A stretch of DNA of 64,000 bases from Adiantum capillus-veneris (taxonomy: Eukaryota > Streptophyta > Polypodiopsida > Polypodiales > Pteridaceae). Position 1 is the first letter of the stretch. Each line of letters opens with the position of its first letter. This document shows positions 9,897-20,027 of this stretch, in pieces. Position numbers and translations under genes: made by a program. Below the pieces are notes generated by a model. That model was not told where the DNA came from, ran no database searches, and was given only the letters and a program-made list of their open reading frames with translations. The stretch is from positions 86,239,529-86,303,528 of the forward strand of contig CM043959.1 in NCBI GenBank assembly GCA_014529385.2, read 5' to 3'.

Positions 9897-11211
9897 TATC
9901 ACTATGAATGAAGCATTAACCTTAGTGTGTGTACAAAGAATGGATAACTTCAAGCACTCCCAACACAAATAGCATGTAGATTACTAAACAACAACTCAAG
10001 AATTAGCCAAAATCACATCAAGCACTCTCACACACACATAAAAGATCTCTCTTAATTAACATAAGTAAGAGAAGGGGAGGTTACTAGCATAAAACAATTT
10101 GTACTCTAGAATGTGCAAGAATAGAGTGAATGAATGAGCTTTATGGGCTCATGATGAGTGATACAAAGACTCAATGGGACTGAGGGATACTTGAAATTAC
10201 AAAGGGAGGGGGGGGGGGGGGGGGGGGGGGCTCTTTATATGGGAAAGAGAGTGATTAGGAGTGAGGTTAATATCCAAGTGCAATTTGTACAAATGAAGCT
10301 TGATTAGGGACATTCAACCAATGAAGAAGCTCCTTCCAAGTGATTTGTTGACCAATTTGCAACTAATTGGATCCATCATCACTTGTGTTGTCTTCACTCC
10401 TTCCTCCATAGCTTGAGTCCAAGAGCTTCCTTATTTTAAAATGTAAAGAATCTACATAAAATCAATGCATATCTAGTAATAATAGAAAGAGGTTGAATGA
10501 GAACTTATGAATTACAACAAGATTAAGCATGATTTGAGAGGTGATTAGAAGAGGAATTTATGATGGTTTTTTGAGCTTGAGAGAGAGGAGGAAGGAAGGG
10601 AGGGTGAGAAGACTAATGGCCGATTTTTAGAGAAGGTCTCAATGTGGAAAAGGAAGGGTGTGTGTGTAAACGTAGAGGGGGTGGTCTCCACCACAGTTGA
10701 AAAAACGGGCGTCCGCCATTTTGGCCATATCTCCTAGACCGTAGATGCAAAAATTATAAAAAAAATATGGTCAGAATCTCCAGCTCATCAGCTACAACTT
10801 TGATGAGCACAACTTTTCTTGGATCGGAGTGGAAGTATTTTTTAAAAATCCAGCAAAATCATGTGTCTGTTTCCTTCCTTTACCAAGTCTTTTATTTGGG
10901 TCCCATCTGTTTGAATCATCATATGGCTCCAAAGCCATGATGATATGAGCCACTCATGACCCTTAAATCATGGGTGCATGGCTCCACAACCACATCATAT
11001 CTTTTCTTTTCACATTTACATATTTTCCCTTCCCTTTACCACTAGGTTCTCGCTTTCACCTCCGGTGAATTAGTCAAGGAAAAATTCCCATCAAATCATT
11101 TTTTGAATTTTTCCAAGAGGTTGTTCTCACTCTTTCTTTTATTGTAAACCTTTAGAGGCAAGGAAAACCAACAAAATATAGTAAACAAAAATTTGTGATA
11201 GGCTCGGATCA
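9730..11211 (-). repeat. LTR of element A, 5' copy
   Basis: A 1482-bp block near-identical to 5362-6838, with TG and CA ends. It carries a GA tract (9849-9894) and a 23-base G run (10208-10230). In transcriptional (minus) orientation it is followed by the primer-binding site, so it is the 5' LTR. It adjoins element B's integrase at 11212, interrupting that gene. It also contains long A+T-rich stretches and the sequence CTTTATATGGG near 10230, which could be promoter-like only if read on the plus strand. Confidence 0.9.
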
Positions 11212-12351
11212 ATGTGTTTCTCGATCACTGACAATTTCTATTGGTAATCCGTATCGTACAAAGACATTCTCATACAAAAATTGTACAGTGGTTCTTGCGT
11301 CTGCTTTTTGTGTTGCCTTGGCTTCCGCCCATTTTGTGAGATAGTCCGTAGCCACAATGATATATTGGGTATGGGTGCGATATGCAGGGGGTGAAATAGG
11401 CTCCACAAAATCAATGCCCCATTTTGCAAATACCCTTGCTCCCATCATTGGCCATATTGGCATCTCATCTCTCTTTATCGGCACCTTGGTGCGCTAACAT
11501 GCGTCACAATGCTTTACAAACTCGTCAGCATCCATATGCAATGTACGCCACCATATTCGTACGGTTAAGACACTTTTTGCCGTCTTATCGCCTGAAAAAT
11601 AGCCTCCACTTATGCCTCCATGTGCATGTTCTAGAATCAGCAGCAGGTATTCACTTTCAATTGCACAGATTCTAAGTTGATTGTCCTTTCCTCGCTAATA
11701 GAGTTGGTTCCCAATTAAATTATAGTCGCGAGCCTCGAGCTCTATAGCCCCTTTTCGTGATTTTGTTATGTTTTCAAGAAATGTCCTTGTTGTTAAGAAA
11801 TCAATGATATATTGACTCCATGCAGGTGCAATGTTTACCTGAAACAATGTCGAGTGATCCACTGGTCGTTTGGCACTACATATAGTACAATTGTTAACAT
11901 AAGCTTGTGTGTCAGCATACATAGTTGGCCAATAAACCCCTAATTGTTTCAGTCTCTGGTGTGTTTTCATTGTTGAACAATGAAATGCACAATCCTGGAC
12001 ATGTGCTTCTTCAAGATAACACTCGAATTCCTCCAGATTTATACATAATCGTAGAATTTGGTCAGAGCCTAGGTGATACAGTCGTCTTGCAATCAACTGG
12101 AAGTTTTCTTTTTGTCGAATTGTTTGCTGTTTGGATTTGTCTTCCTTGCTATCAAATCTACCTCCAAAGGAAAGAATGCTAACAATTTTCTGAGACCATT
12201 TGGGTATCATTTCAATATTGAAAAGATACGCATCAGGTATGTCATCATCTACTCCTTCAGGAGCTTCCCCGTTTTGCAACCTTGAAAGATGATCATCACG
12301 TAGATGAGTTTTACCCTTTTTGACTACCACTGTGAAGTCAAACTCTAGCAA
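11212..12351 (-). pseudogene. Ty3/gypsy integrase of element B, N-terminal part with two zinc-binding modules
   Basis: The frame is continuous from RNase H to the insertion at 11211, broken only by stops at 11695 and 11494. A first H2C2 zinc module lies at about 12003-11878 (EEAHVQDCAFHC, then NNCTIC). About 120 residues later a second module spans 11622-11497 (HAHGGISGGYFSG, then KHCDAC), with its second His replaced by Tyr. The catalytic core follows with the first Asp in WGIDFVEP, YIIVATDYLTKWAEAKATQK, and the second Asp in EIVSDRETH, where element A begins. The remainder is at 4630-5357. The enzyme joined element cDNA to host DNA; this copy is dead. Confidence 0.88.
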
Positions 12352-13577
12352 TATAATAAACTAGCGTACAATTCTCCGAGTATTGCATGGTTTATTTACC
12401 AGATACAAAAGAGCTTGATGATCTGTGAAGAACACAAATTTTTTTGCGAGCAAATAATGCCGAAATTTTTTTACAACATAAATCATTCCTAACCCCTCTC
12501 TTTCGGTGGTTGTGTAGTTCTTTTCTGCACTATTTAACTGTTGGCTTGCATCTCCGGTTGAGCCAGAATGCTCCCAATTGCATATGCAGATGCATCAATG
12601 TGAACATTGAATATCTTTTCCCAGTCTGGTGCTTTAAGTACAGGTGCTGATACAAGGTTTTCCTTCAGCTTTTGGAATGAAGTTTCACACTCCTTAGTCC
12701 AATCGAAACTGACTAATAAACGATACAGAGGTTGTGCAATGACTGCATACATATATATGAATCTTTGATAATATCCGCAGTGTCCCATGAAGGATTGCAC
12801 TTGTTTCACGTTAGTAGACCCGGGCAGGTCTACTATGACTTTGATTTTGTCTAGGTCAGTGGTTATGCCATTTCTTAAGACAATGTGTCCTAAGATTCAG
12901 CCTTGCCTAACCATGAAAATGCACTTTTCCAGGTTACGACATATTTGATATGTTCTGCACTTCTCAAATACCTTTTGTAAATGGTCAATATGTTCCTCTC
13001 GTAGAAGAGAGTGTACACAAAGATCATCCATATATATTTCCAAGAATATTCTCAGGTATTCTTTGAACGCATGAGTAATTAACCTTTGAAAGGTAGTTGG
13101 GGCATTGGTTAAGCCAAAAGGCATAACTCTATACGCATATATTCCCCATTCTGTGGCAAACGTTGTTTTGTGTTGATCCTTTATTGCAATTGCCAATTGG
13201 TTATACCCTGAAAACCCATCTAGAAAGGAATAAGCCCGTTTCTCGGCCACCCTCTCAAGTACATGTTCTGTGATCGGCAAGGGATAATTATCCCTTATGG
13301 TGGCTGCATTTACCTTTTTGAGGTTCACACACACTCGCAGCTTTTCATTCTTTTTGGGGACAACCACAATGGTTGACACCCAATCTGTATGCTCGATTTC
13401 ATAGATGAATTCAACATCCATCAGCTTGTCAATCTCCTCTTTGATTCGTTTAGCAAATGTGTCATTATATGTATAAGGACGTTGTTTTCTAGGTTTGGCA
13501 TCTGATTTCAAAGGAATAGTATGTTGGCATATCGATGGATCAACTCCTTTGAGGTCTTTGTAGGACCATGCAAACAC
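12352..13577 (-). pseudogene. Reverse transcriptase and RNase H of element B
   Basis: The RT frame (13577-12897) starts just before VDPSICQHTIPLKSDAKPRK and shows DWVSTIVVVPKKNEKLRVCV, SFLDGFSGYNQLAIA, MPFGLTNAPTTFQ and the catalytic YMDD (EIYMDDLCVH). After a break near 12890 the thumb and connection continue (MKQVQSFMGHCGYYQRF, 12809) into the RNase H start (FNVHIDASAYAIGSILAQ). A one-base frameshift at about 12540 leads to the rest of RNase H (SAEKNYTTTEREGLGMIYVV, FFTDHQALLYLVN, HLRDDHLSRL) with a stop at 12362. All motifs are of the Ty3/gypsy type. The gene order RT, RNase H, integrase confirms the superfamily. Several disabling changes make it inactive. Confidence 0.92.
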
Positions 13578-14433
13578 ATCTTTATACTTCTTGAGAAGTT
13601 GTGTTAGCAGTTCTTCTTCTTCAGGCTCTAAATCCGTTGCGATATAGACCGGCTGAGGCTTTTCACCTGGCTCAGCAAGGTCTATCCGTTTTGTATTTTC
13701 CGGTCCATCATAAGATTCCTGGTTTGTTTTTTCTGACTGGTGGTGTCATTATGATTTTTCTGTCCTGGATGGTGAATTTTCGATAGTGTGATGGTACATT
13801 TATGTTTCCTTTTCCTGACTCCTCCTTACCATCACTTTCTCCCTCTGTAGTCCATACATCTCGTAAAGACCGTTTTAGTTCTTGGTATTTCTTTTTACGC
13901 TCCAATTCGGTCCACTCTGGGTCTTCTGTTGTTTTTTGTTTTGATTTTTGAGATTTTTTTGATTTTGTTTCTGTTTTAGCTTTTCATACTTGTTTTATTT
14001 CCTCTTGCGTACGTTCCCTTCAAACTTTTGAGAATCTTCCTGATATTTGGTCTTTTACACAATCCTCTGCTTTGACAAGCATTAGATAGTGAGTTTTATC
14101 TTTTATCCTAAGCATCAGGTTCTCTCTCATTTTGTTTTCTACTCGTTTCTTCCTATAGCATTCCTGGCGTCTAGGGTGCTGATTGGCAAAATCATAAAAC
14201 TTGATATTCGCTGTTTTCTCCCCACGCTCGCTTGAGCTGTCTGAATACTCGTTATCTGCATCGTCATTTACCTCCAGATGCTCAGAGAAGTTATAAAACG
14301 CTTCTTGTTCTGGTGGTTCTATAATCTCATCTCCTCCTGGTATAAGGCTTACCATGTAATAGGGTAGCACATCATAGCCATCCTTATCGCAAAATTTTGT
14401 CGTTGGGCTATCTATAATGGTACAGACATCCAA
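13578..14433 (-). pseudogene. Protease-RT linker region of element B
   Basis: This carries the polyprotein between protease and RT in two pieces of one frame (14433-14020 and 13905-13708), separated by stops and joined to the neighbours by frameshifts. It encodes DGYDVLPYYMVSLIPGGDE, an acidic Asp/Glu/Ser stretch (NDDADNEYSDSSSERGEK), and a highly basic stretch ending near TPPVRKNKPGIL. The same linker occurs in the B-family relic near 58200. No catalytic motif is seen; it is probably a flexible spacer that binds RNA or is cleaved. Confidence 0.7.
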
Positions 14434-15870
14434 TGTTGCTAGTATGTGTCTGGTTCACATCTTTGTAACTATGGTCTTTTAGGTGTATTTTGGTTGTAGT
14501 CTCGCCATGTCTGAGGTATATGTGGTCGTAACCCCAATCCTGGACCATCTTTAATTGTCTCATGAATGGTCTTCCAAAGATGATCTCGTAATTGTTCTTT
14601 TTGTCAAAATCGACTATCGCAAATGTATGCTCATACTCGATTCTACACGAGGTGACTTTTTCTAAGAGTCCTAGAGGCTTTTCCATGAACCCATTTGCCA
14701 ATTTCAATTTCATTATGGTAGCTCTCAAAGCCGGTTTTCCCCATTTTTTCCAGATTTCCTTGGTGCCGATAGCGGCTCCTGCTCCACTGTCAAGAATAGC
14801 TTTGGAAACTACTCCTTGAAATTCTACTGGTAGCGTGGTGTTTCCATCTTCTCCCTTGTAGTATTCTCCAACCTTGTTTAAAGGTACTAGCCTAGTGTTT
14901 AGTTGAGGCTTGTCCAATTCTCTGATCCCTTCTTGAAGCTTCGAGGTGGGGTCTTTTACTCCAAATTTTTCTAAGGATTTGCCTATTGTGGTCCACATGT
15001 TTGGTCGTATTCTCAGGAGTTCTGCTAATGTGATTGTGTGTGCCACAGGGGTGGACAATAACTCAATCAATCCTTGTGAATCCATCACTCTGTTAGAAGA
15101 AAGTCTTTGAGATGGGATTGCTCTCACCTCAGACTTGGCTTCATCCTCTCATAGGTAAGAGGGTAGAGTTTTTAGCGAGTCTGGTTGGCTATGCCCCAAA
15201 CTAATTGATCCCTGGTCTCCCCCTTGTGAATGCATATCAAAGTTCATTTGCGATCTTGCCTCAAATTCTTCAATAGGAGGTAAGATCTCATTTTTCTCTT
15301 TTCTCGTGCTATTCATGTGGTAACTCACCCTGTTAGCTTCGTTGGCATCACGGATTTGCTTCCACAGGTCATCCAGACCGTTACAATCCTTACCCATTTC
15401 TACCAATGTTTTAGGTTGGAACCCATCACTTGTCTCATCTGTTGTATTTGGCACTATGATAGGTTCTCCCCTAGACTTAGAGGCATTCGTGAGTCTCTCC
15501 TTCGTGTCTACTTGTTTCTCTAAAGTTGGTTTGATAGGGGTTGGAGCTGGTACTTCATGCCAACTTGCAGATTTACCAAGCGGGTTTTCTATCAATGATT
15601 GAGGTGTTTCAATCATCCGACACATTTCCAACCTCTGTTTCTCTATCTCAGCATATGGATAAGTCATCCATCTTTGCTCTTGGGTTTGGTTGTTTTTAGT
15701 CTGGCTTCGTAAGCTTTTAGAAGTGCGTCTAACTGCTCATTCACCTTTTTTGCCAGCACTGATCCTCCTGATCCTGCACTTTTGGGTTCTGCTATTTCCT
15801 TGGGTGCTATGGTTGCCGAAGTGTGTGAGCTTAGGCTAGCTAGATCCTCTAACCCCTCTAATCTATCATT
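14408..15870 (-). pseudogene. Element B gag C-terminus and retropepsin
   Basis: Reading starts next to the inserted LTR at 15885. A Ser/Ala/Gly/Lys segment (SGGSVLAKKVNEQLDALLKA) leads, after a frameshift near 15670, into MTYPYAEIEKQRLEMCRMIE and a Pro/Lys/Glu-rich spacer (15667-15149). An in-frame TGA at about 15148 separates the protease frame (15127-14408). That frame contains VEFQGVVSKAILDSGAG, with the retropepsin Asp-Ser-Gly, then FAIVDFDKKNNYEIIFGRPF and MVQDWGYDHIYLRH, the usual C-terminal motif. Retropepsin cleaves the polyprotein into mature units. The matching gag zinc knuckles lie at 24590-24715, beyond the family-2 insertion. Confidence 0.85.
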
Positions 15871-15884
15871 TGTGTGTTTTAACT

Positions 15885-16180
15885 TGTAACATTTAATGGC
15901 CTAAAAACTTGTGTGTAGCGGAAATTAGCATGGACATAGTGGGCATTTCATTAGAATAGATTCCTAATGAGAATTACAAGAGTGCTTCGGCGGAGAGAGC
16001 AACAAAAAGCATAACACCTAGTTAGATAGCATGAACAATACTTTCAAAAGAGAGAGAAATTAAGCTATTGACAACAACAGTTGAGGACCGGATTTGCATG
16101 GAGCCGGTCCCCCCGGCTTTGTAATATGGTTTCTCCCATCAAGAGATACATTGTACAATACAATTCTTTGTGTTCCTTCT
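15885..16180 (-). repeat. Partial LTR of family 2 (terminal 296 bp only)
   Basis: This begins TGTAACATTTAATGGCC on the plus strand and matches the first 296 bp of the LTRs at 17354 and 22739. It then changes abruptly at 16181 into gag sequence. In the element's own (minus) direction it is the U5-side end of a 3' LTR whose upstream part is deleted. It marks the left boundary of the insertion into element B. Confidence 0.85.
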
Positions 16181-16936
16181 TTTTTATGGTTCAAAGGTTG
16201 CACCATCACTTTATTTAGAAGGTGAAGAATTTGAAGAAGGTGGAGAAGAGGGTGACCTCTTTCTCGCCTTTTTCTTATCTTGATCTTCGTCGTCTTCACC
16301 ATCACTTTCATAAGAGGAAGAGGATGAAGAAGATGGAGAAGAGGGTGTCCTCTTTCACACCTTTTTCTTCTCTTGATTTTTATCATCCCTCTTTAGTGAT
16401 GGTGAAGAGGCTGTCCTCTTTCACACCTTTTTCTTCTCTTGCTTTTTATCATGCCTCTTTGAATTATGGTGTGGAGAAGGGTGCGATGGTCTTCTCTGCT
16501 TTGGTGGTGATGGAGAGCGTTTAGCCCACCGTCTTCGTGGAGCCATCTCCGCCGCGGTGGTGGGAGACTCACTTCTTTCTCGTTCCTTCGGTGGTGGCTC
16601 TTGAGTTCTCCTTTGGGAAGGAGATGCATCATCAAGAAATAAATTCTTGAGCCCATCGTATGGATTCTCTTCTTCTTCCTGAATCGGAGAGAGACCTCTT
16701 TTGGAAGTCTCACAAGGAGGCTTCCTAGGTGCTCTCTCATCATGGTGATAAGCTTGGAGAATCCCATGAGCACGGAGCTGTCGTTGCACTTTACTTTGGA
16801 GAGATGGATTGCCCATGGCTTGTTGAAGCCTAGAAACAAGATAGTTAACAAGAATCGGAGCATCATTAGTAGCTTGCTCATTAGCAAAATCAAAGTTATC
16901 AACATTAATTTCACTCTCTTTACTATTGTCAGTCAT
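16181..16936 (-). pseudogene. Gag N-terminal fragment, second copy of family 2
   Basis: The open frame begins MTDNSKESEINVDNFDFANE at 16936 and runs to about 16421. It has a predicted helical part (PILVNYLVSRLQQAMGNPSL), then an acidic-basic Ser/Pro-rich tail (PSQRRTQEPPPKERERSESP). Beyond 16421 there are in-frame stops and a near-perfect internal duplication of about 66 bp (Lys-Lys-Gln-Glu-Lys-Lys-Lys-Val unit, near 16375-16450) that the other copy lacks. The rest of gag and all of pol are missing, because the sequence joins the LTR end at 16180. The other copy is at 21582-22321. Confidence 0.8.
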
Positions 16937-17340
16937 TCTAACAACTTTTAGGTGTAAACTTTTTAGGTGTACTTTGGCACTTCAACCCCTAGTTGCTACT
17001 CCTCTTTACCCCTTTAGAAAAATCACTCAAGCTACTGTACCCGTGGCTTGAATACCATTAATTGCAAGGAATAGAAGAGAGGGTCGTTCAACACCAAAAG
17101 AGCACCGGCTCATGTCAAGCTTCTAATAGCTCAATAGTGGTTAAGCCGTAGGCATGCCCCGTAGGACTCCACTATTAAGACCATAGTTCTCGACATTGAT
17201 GCCCCGTTCATTGCACGAAGGTCGGCCCACTGCAAGGCTGAAAAATCCCTATTCTACTTACTCACAGGCAATTAATAATGCCAACCATTTATAGCTAGCT
17301 TGAGGACCTCCCTTCTTGACCAAGAAAAGAGAAACCTTGT
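16937..17340 (-). other. Family 2 leader between primer-binding site and gag (second copy)
   Basis: Untranslated leader, nearly identical to 22322-22725 and without an ORF of note. It contains short inverted segments that could fold. The near identity of the two leaders shows that the copies are recent duplicates of one element. Confidence 0.7.
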
Positions 17341-17352
17341 GCTCTGATACCG
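17341..17352 (-). promoter_or_regulatory. Primer-binding site, initiator-Met tRNA type (family 2, second copy)
   Basis: The minus strand reads CGGTATCAGAGC, which differs at one base from the plant initiator-Met primer-binding site TGGTATCAGAGC. It lies one base from the LTR end at 17354. Confidence 0.88.
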
Positions 17353-17353
17353 A

Positions 17354-18229
17354 TGTAACATTTAATGGCCTAAAAACTTGTGTGTAGCGGAAATTAGCAT
17401 GAATATAGTAGGCATTTCATTAGAATAGATTCCTAATGAGAATTACAAGAGTGCTTGGGTGGAGAGAGCAACAAAAAGCATAACACCTAGTTAGATAGCA
17501 TGAACAATACTTTCAAAAGAGAGAGAAATTAAGCTATTGACAACATTTGAGGACCGGATTTGCATGGAGCCGGTCCCTCCTCCAAAAGGCTTTGTATTAT
17601 GGTTTCTCCCATCAAGAGAGACATTGTACAATACAATTCTTTGTGTTGCTTCAAGACTAGCTAGTGCAATGAAGATGAAAGCTTCATGCACTAAGCAAAA
17701 CACTTAGCAAACACAACATCAATTATCCCCGATCTCAGACCCAAGACCTCACACACCTTCAAAGATGGTGAGAGCTAGCAGGGTATGAGAGTAGATTGAG
17801 AGGAAGGAGTAGTCTTACGAGAAAGATGTACATCTCCTCACATAATCACTCATATTAGCATAGATTAGCTTAGTAATTAGCATGGTAGAGGAGATGAGCA
17901 TGTATTGAAGCTTGGCTCTTGGTTGGATTTGCATCACAAAGCCGAGAGTTGTTGGTGTAGGCCTCCCTTATCACAAGCTTGGAGTAGGTGTTAAGCTTTC
18001 CATTAAAGCTTGAGAAGGAGAGAGAGTCTTCTTTACTTCACACATGAGATTGTGTGAGTGTGTGTGTGATAATGCCTTGCAAAAATCAGCCCCCTCTCTC
18101 TCTTGGTCGATCCCTCTTGCTATTTTCTCATGCTCTCCTCTCATCGGACCTCCCCAGGCCTAGCCAATGGTAATTAAGCAGTATAAGTGATAGCCTTCTG
18201 ACATGTGTCCCGCCCTTTCCCCTGTGACA
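17354..18229 (-). repeat. Shared central LTR of the family 2 tandem array
   Basis: This LTR of about 876 bp has TG and CA ends (TGTAACATT to CCCCTGTGACA) and is closely similar to 22739-23617 and, in reverse orientation, to 30004-30884. To its left it is followed by a primer-binding site, leader and gag, as a 5' LTR would be. To its right lies the 3'-truncated pol of the first unit, as a 3' LTR would have. It therefore serves both units of a tandem array. The exact right boundary is uncertain by about 20 bp. Confidence 0.85.
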
Positions 18230-18599
18230 ACTCCATCTTATAAATGGAATCTCTCCCCACACTTTAGCTTCAGTGGGGAGGCTATAGCTTCTCTAAATCA
18301 ACTCCAAATTTGTCAAAATTTGGGGATTTAGAACCTACTTTCTGAGATCTTGTGTGTGTGTGGTTCGATACACACACCCACTTTGCAATTGGGCAGCCTT
18401 GCAAATGAGATCAAGCATTGAGCCTTGGTTGGAATCGGACAGTGCTACTACAATAGCAAAAATTGGGCAATTTGGGAGCATCGACTACAACAACTCTGTG
18501 TAGGCAAGGGAATATAGCAAGGCTCAGGAGTTGGGCTTTAGAATGAGGATCTCAATGGGCAACCACCAGATGTAGAGAAAAAAAAAACACACACACACA
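18230..18599. other. Unassigned stretch between the central LTR and the broken integrase
   Basis: This should hold the 3' untranslated end of the first family 2 unit. I see no coding motif. A TG-rich segment near 18350-18375 and a poly-A/(AC)n tract at about 18579-18601 mark the junction with the truncated integrase. Confidence 0.45.
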
Positions 18600-19127
18600 C
18601 TCATGGTAGGCCAATAGAAATATGTTTCAATTCCCTTTAAGGTAGACTGAATCCCTCTATGCCCCACATAAGGTGGAGCATGAGATTCATACATTACTTT
18701 CTCACGTAGTGAGTTAGTAACACATAGTCTATTGCCATAGAGAAGATAACCATCTTGTAAAGTAAATGGTTCTTCTTTCTTCCCTAATGCAAGGGATGAA
18801 ATCACATTTCTAAAATCGGGATCACTAGCATACTCATCTATCATTGAAGATAGATCATTGTCAGTTGCTATGGAAACCGCATTCACTCTCGGCCGTCTTG
18901 AGAGTGCATCAGCTACTTGATTATGCTTGCCAGCAATGTGAGCAATATGAAAATGAAATTGAGAAAGAAAATTTTCCCACCTCATTTTTTTGTCGGAGAG
19001 CTTGGTCTGCGTCATGAAGTACTTAAGACTTTGTTGATCCGTTCGTAGAATGAAGGAGTCCCCAATAAATAGTGCTTCCATGAGTCTAAAGCATGTAGAA
19101 TTGCAAGGAGTTCTTTTTCATATATGC
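18600..19127 (-). pseudogene. RNase H end and integrase start of family 2, truncated
   Basis: The frame from 19081 begins in RNase H (FILRTDQQSLKYFMTQTKLS). It has the highly conserved HIAGKHNQVADALSRRP and then the start of the integrase zinc module (YESHAPPYVGHRGIQST, ETYFYWPTM). At about 18600 the protein runs into an (AC)n tract and a non-homologous end, so the CC pair of the zinc module and the entire catalytic core are missing. It continues from the RT frame at 19128 after a frameshift. The RNase H signature is of the Ty3/gypsy type common in plant chromoviruses. Confidence 0.9.
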
Positions 19128-20027
19128 CTAGGCTTGCTCAACAGGGTCGAGCCTTCGACTTTCATAGCCTATGGCGTGCCCTTCTTGAAGCAAAACAGCT
19201 CCAAGGCAATCACCACAAGCATCACATTGGACCTCAAATTGTTTTGAAAGATCCGGTAGTGTAAGCACAGGTTGAGAGATAAGCTTTTCGAAAGCATTGT
19301 TCTCCTTAGCAGACCATGTATACCTAACGCTTTTCTTTGTTAGGTCATGTAATGGTCCCGCAATTTGTGAGAACTTTTCTATGAAGCGTCTATAGTATGC
19401 ACACATACCTATAAAGCTTCGTAGTTCATGAAGATTCCTTGGTTTAGGCCATCCTTTTATTACCTCTAACTTTGATGGATCCATTTGGATACCATCTTGA
19501 GAGATAATGTGACCTAAATACTGAATCTCTTGTAAGAAAAATTCACTTTTCTTTCGATTAACATAAAGTTTATTCTCTCTTAAAACTTGAAATATTACCT
19601 GGAGATGTTGCTTGTGTGCGTCTAATGAATTAGAGTAGATGATAATATCATCAAAGAACACTCCAGTGAAGGTTCGATGAGGCCTGAACAGCTTCTCCAT
19701 CAAGCGGTTGAATGTGGCTGGTGCATTGGTCAAGCCAAAAGGCATGACAATGTATTCGTAAAGACCAAATGTGGTGCGAAATGCGGTCTTTACAATGTCT
19801 TGATCAACTATCCTTATTTGATGATAGCCACTTTTTAGGTCAATCCTACTGAAGTAGGTCGATCCTTGTAGCTTATCAAATAGGTCTTCTACCCGTGGAA
19901 CGGGAAACCTATTTTTGATAGTGATCCTATTTAGTGCTCTATAGTCGACACACATACGATTTGTGCCGTATTTCTTTTGCACTAATAGCACAGGTGAGCA
20001 AAATGGAGATGAGCTAGGCCTAACCAT
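19128..20027 (-). CDS. Reverse transcriptase domain of family 2 Ty3/gypsy element
   Basis: A 299-codon uninterrupted frame holding the whole RT core: VRPSSSPFCSPVLLVQKKYG, MCVDYRALNRITIKNRFPVP, TYFSRIDLKSGYHQIRI, MPFGLTNAPATFNRLM, and the catalytic pair in VFFDDIIIYS. The thumb and connection follow (FLQEIQYLGHIISQDGI, LRSFIGMCAYYRRFI), then the start of RNase H (FEVQCDACGDCLGAVLLQ). FFDD instead of YxDD is usual in plant chromoviruses. It is separated from gag-protease by a frameshift at about 20030 that breaks the original polyprotein, so the apparent Met start is not natural. Of the long pol domains in the window, this is among the best preserved. Confidence 0.93.
   Translation of the reverse strand: MVRPSSSPFCSPVLLVQKKYGTNRMCVDYRALNRITIKNRFPVPRVEDLFDKLQGSTYFSRIDLKSGYHQIRIVDQDIVKTAFRTTFGLYEYIVMPFGLTNAPATFNRLMEKLFRPHRTFTGVFFDDIIIYSNSLDAHKQHLQVIFQVLRENKLYVNRKKSEFFLQEIQYLGHIISQDGIQMDPSKLEVIKGWPKPRNLHELRSFIGMCAYYRRFIEKFSQIAGPLHDLTKKSVRYTWSAKENNAFEKLISQPVLTLPDLSKQFEVQCDACGDCLGAVLLQEGHAIGYESRRLDPVEQA

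Noticed and set aside
16222-16524. Plus-strand ORF of 100 codons (also 21675-22028)
   Set aside because: Antisense shadow of the Lys/Arg-rich gag tail; appears in both copies only because the gag is duplicated.
17341-17352. Possible tRNA-Met gene fragment (also 22726 and 52815)
   Set aside because: Only 11-12 bases match, always at an LTR edge; these are primer-binding sites, and no cloverleaf is present.
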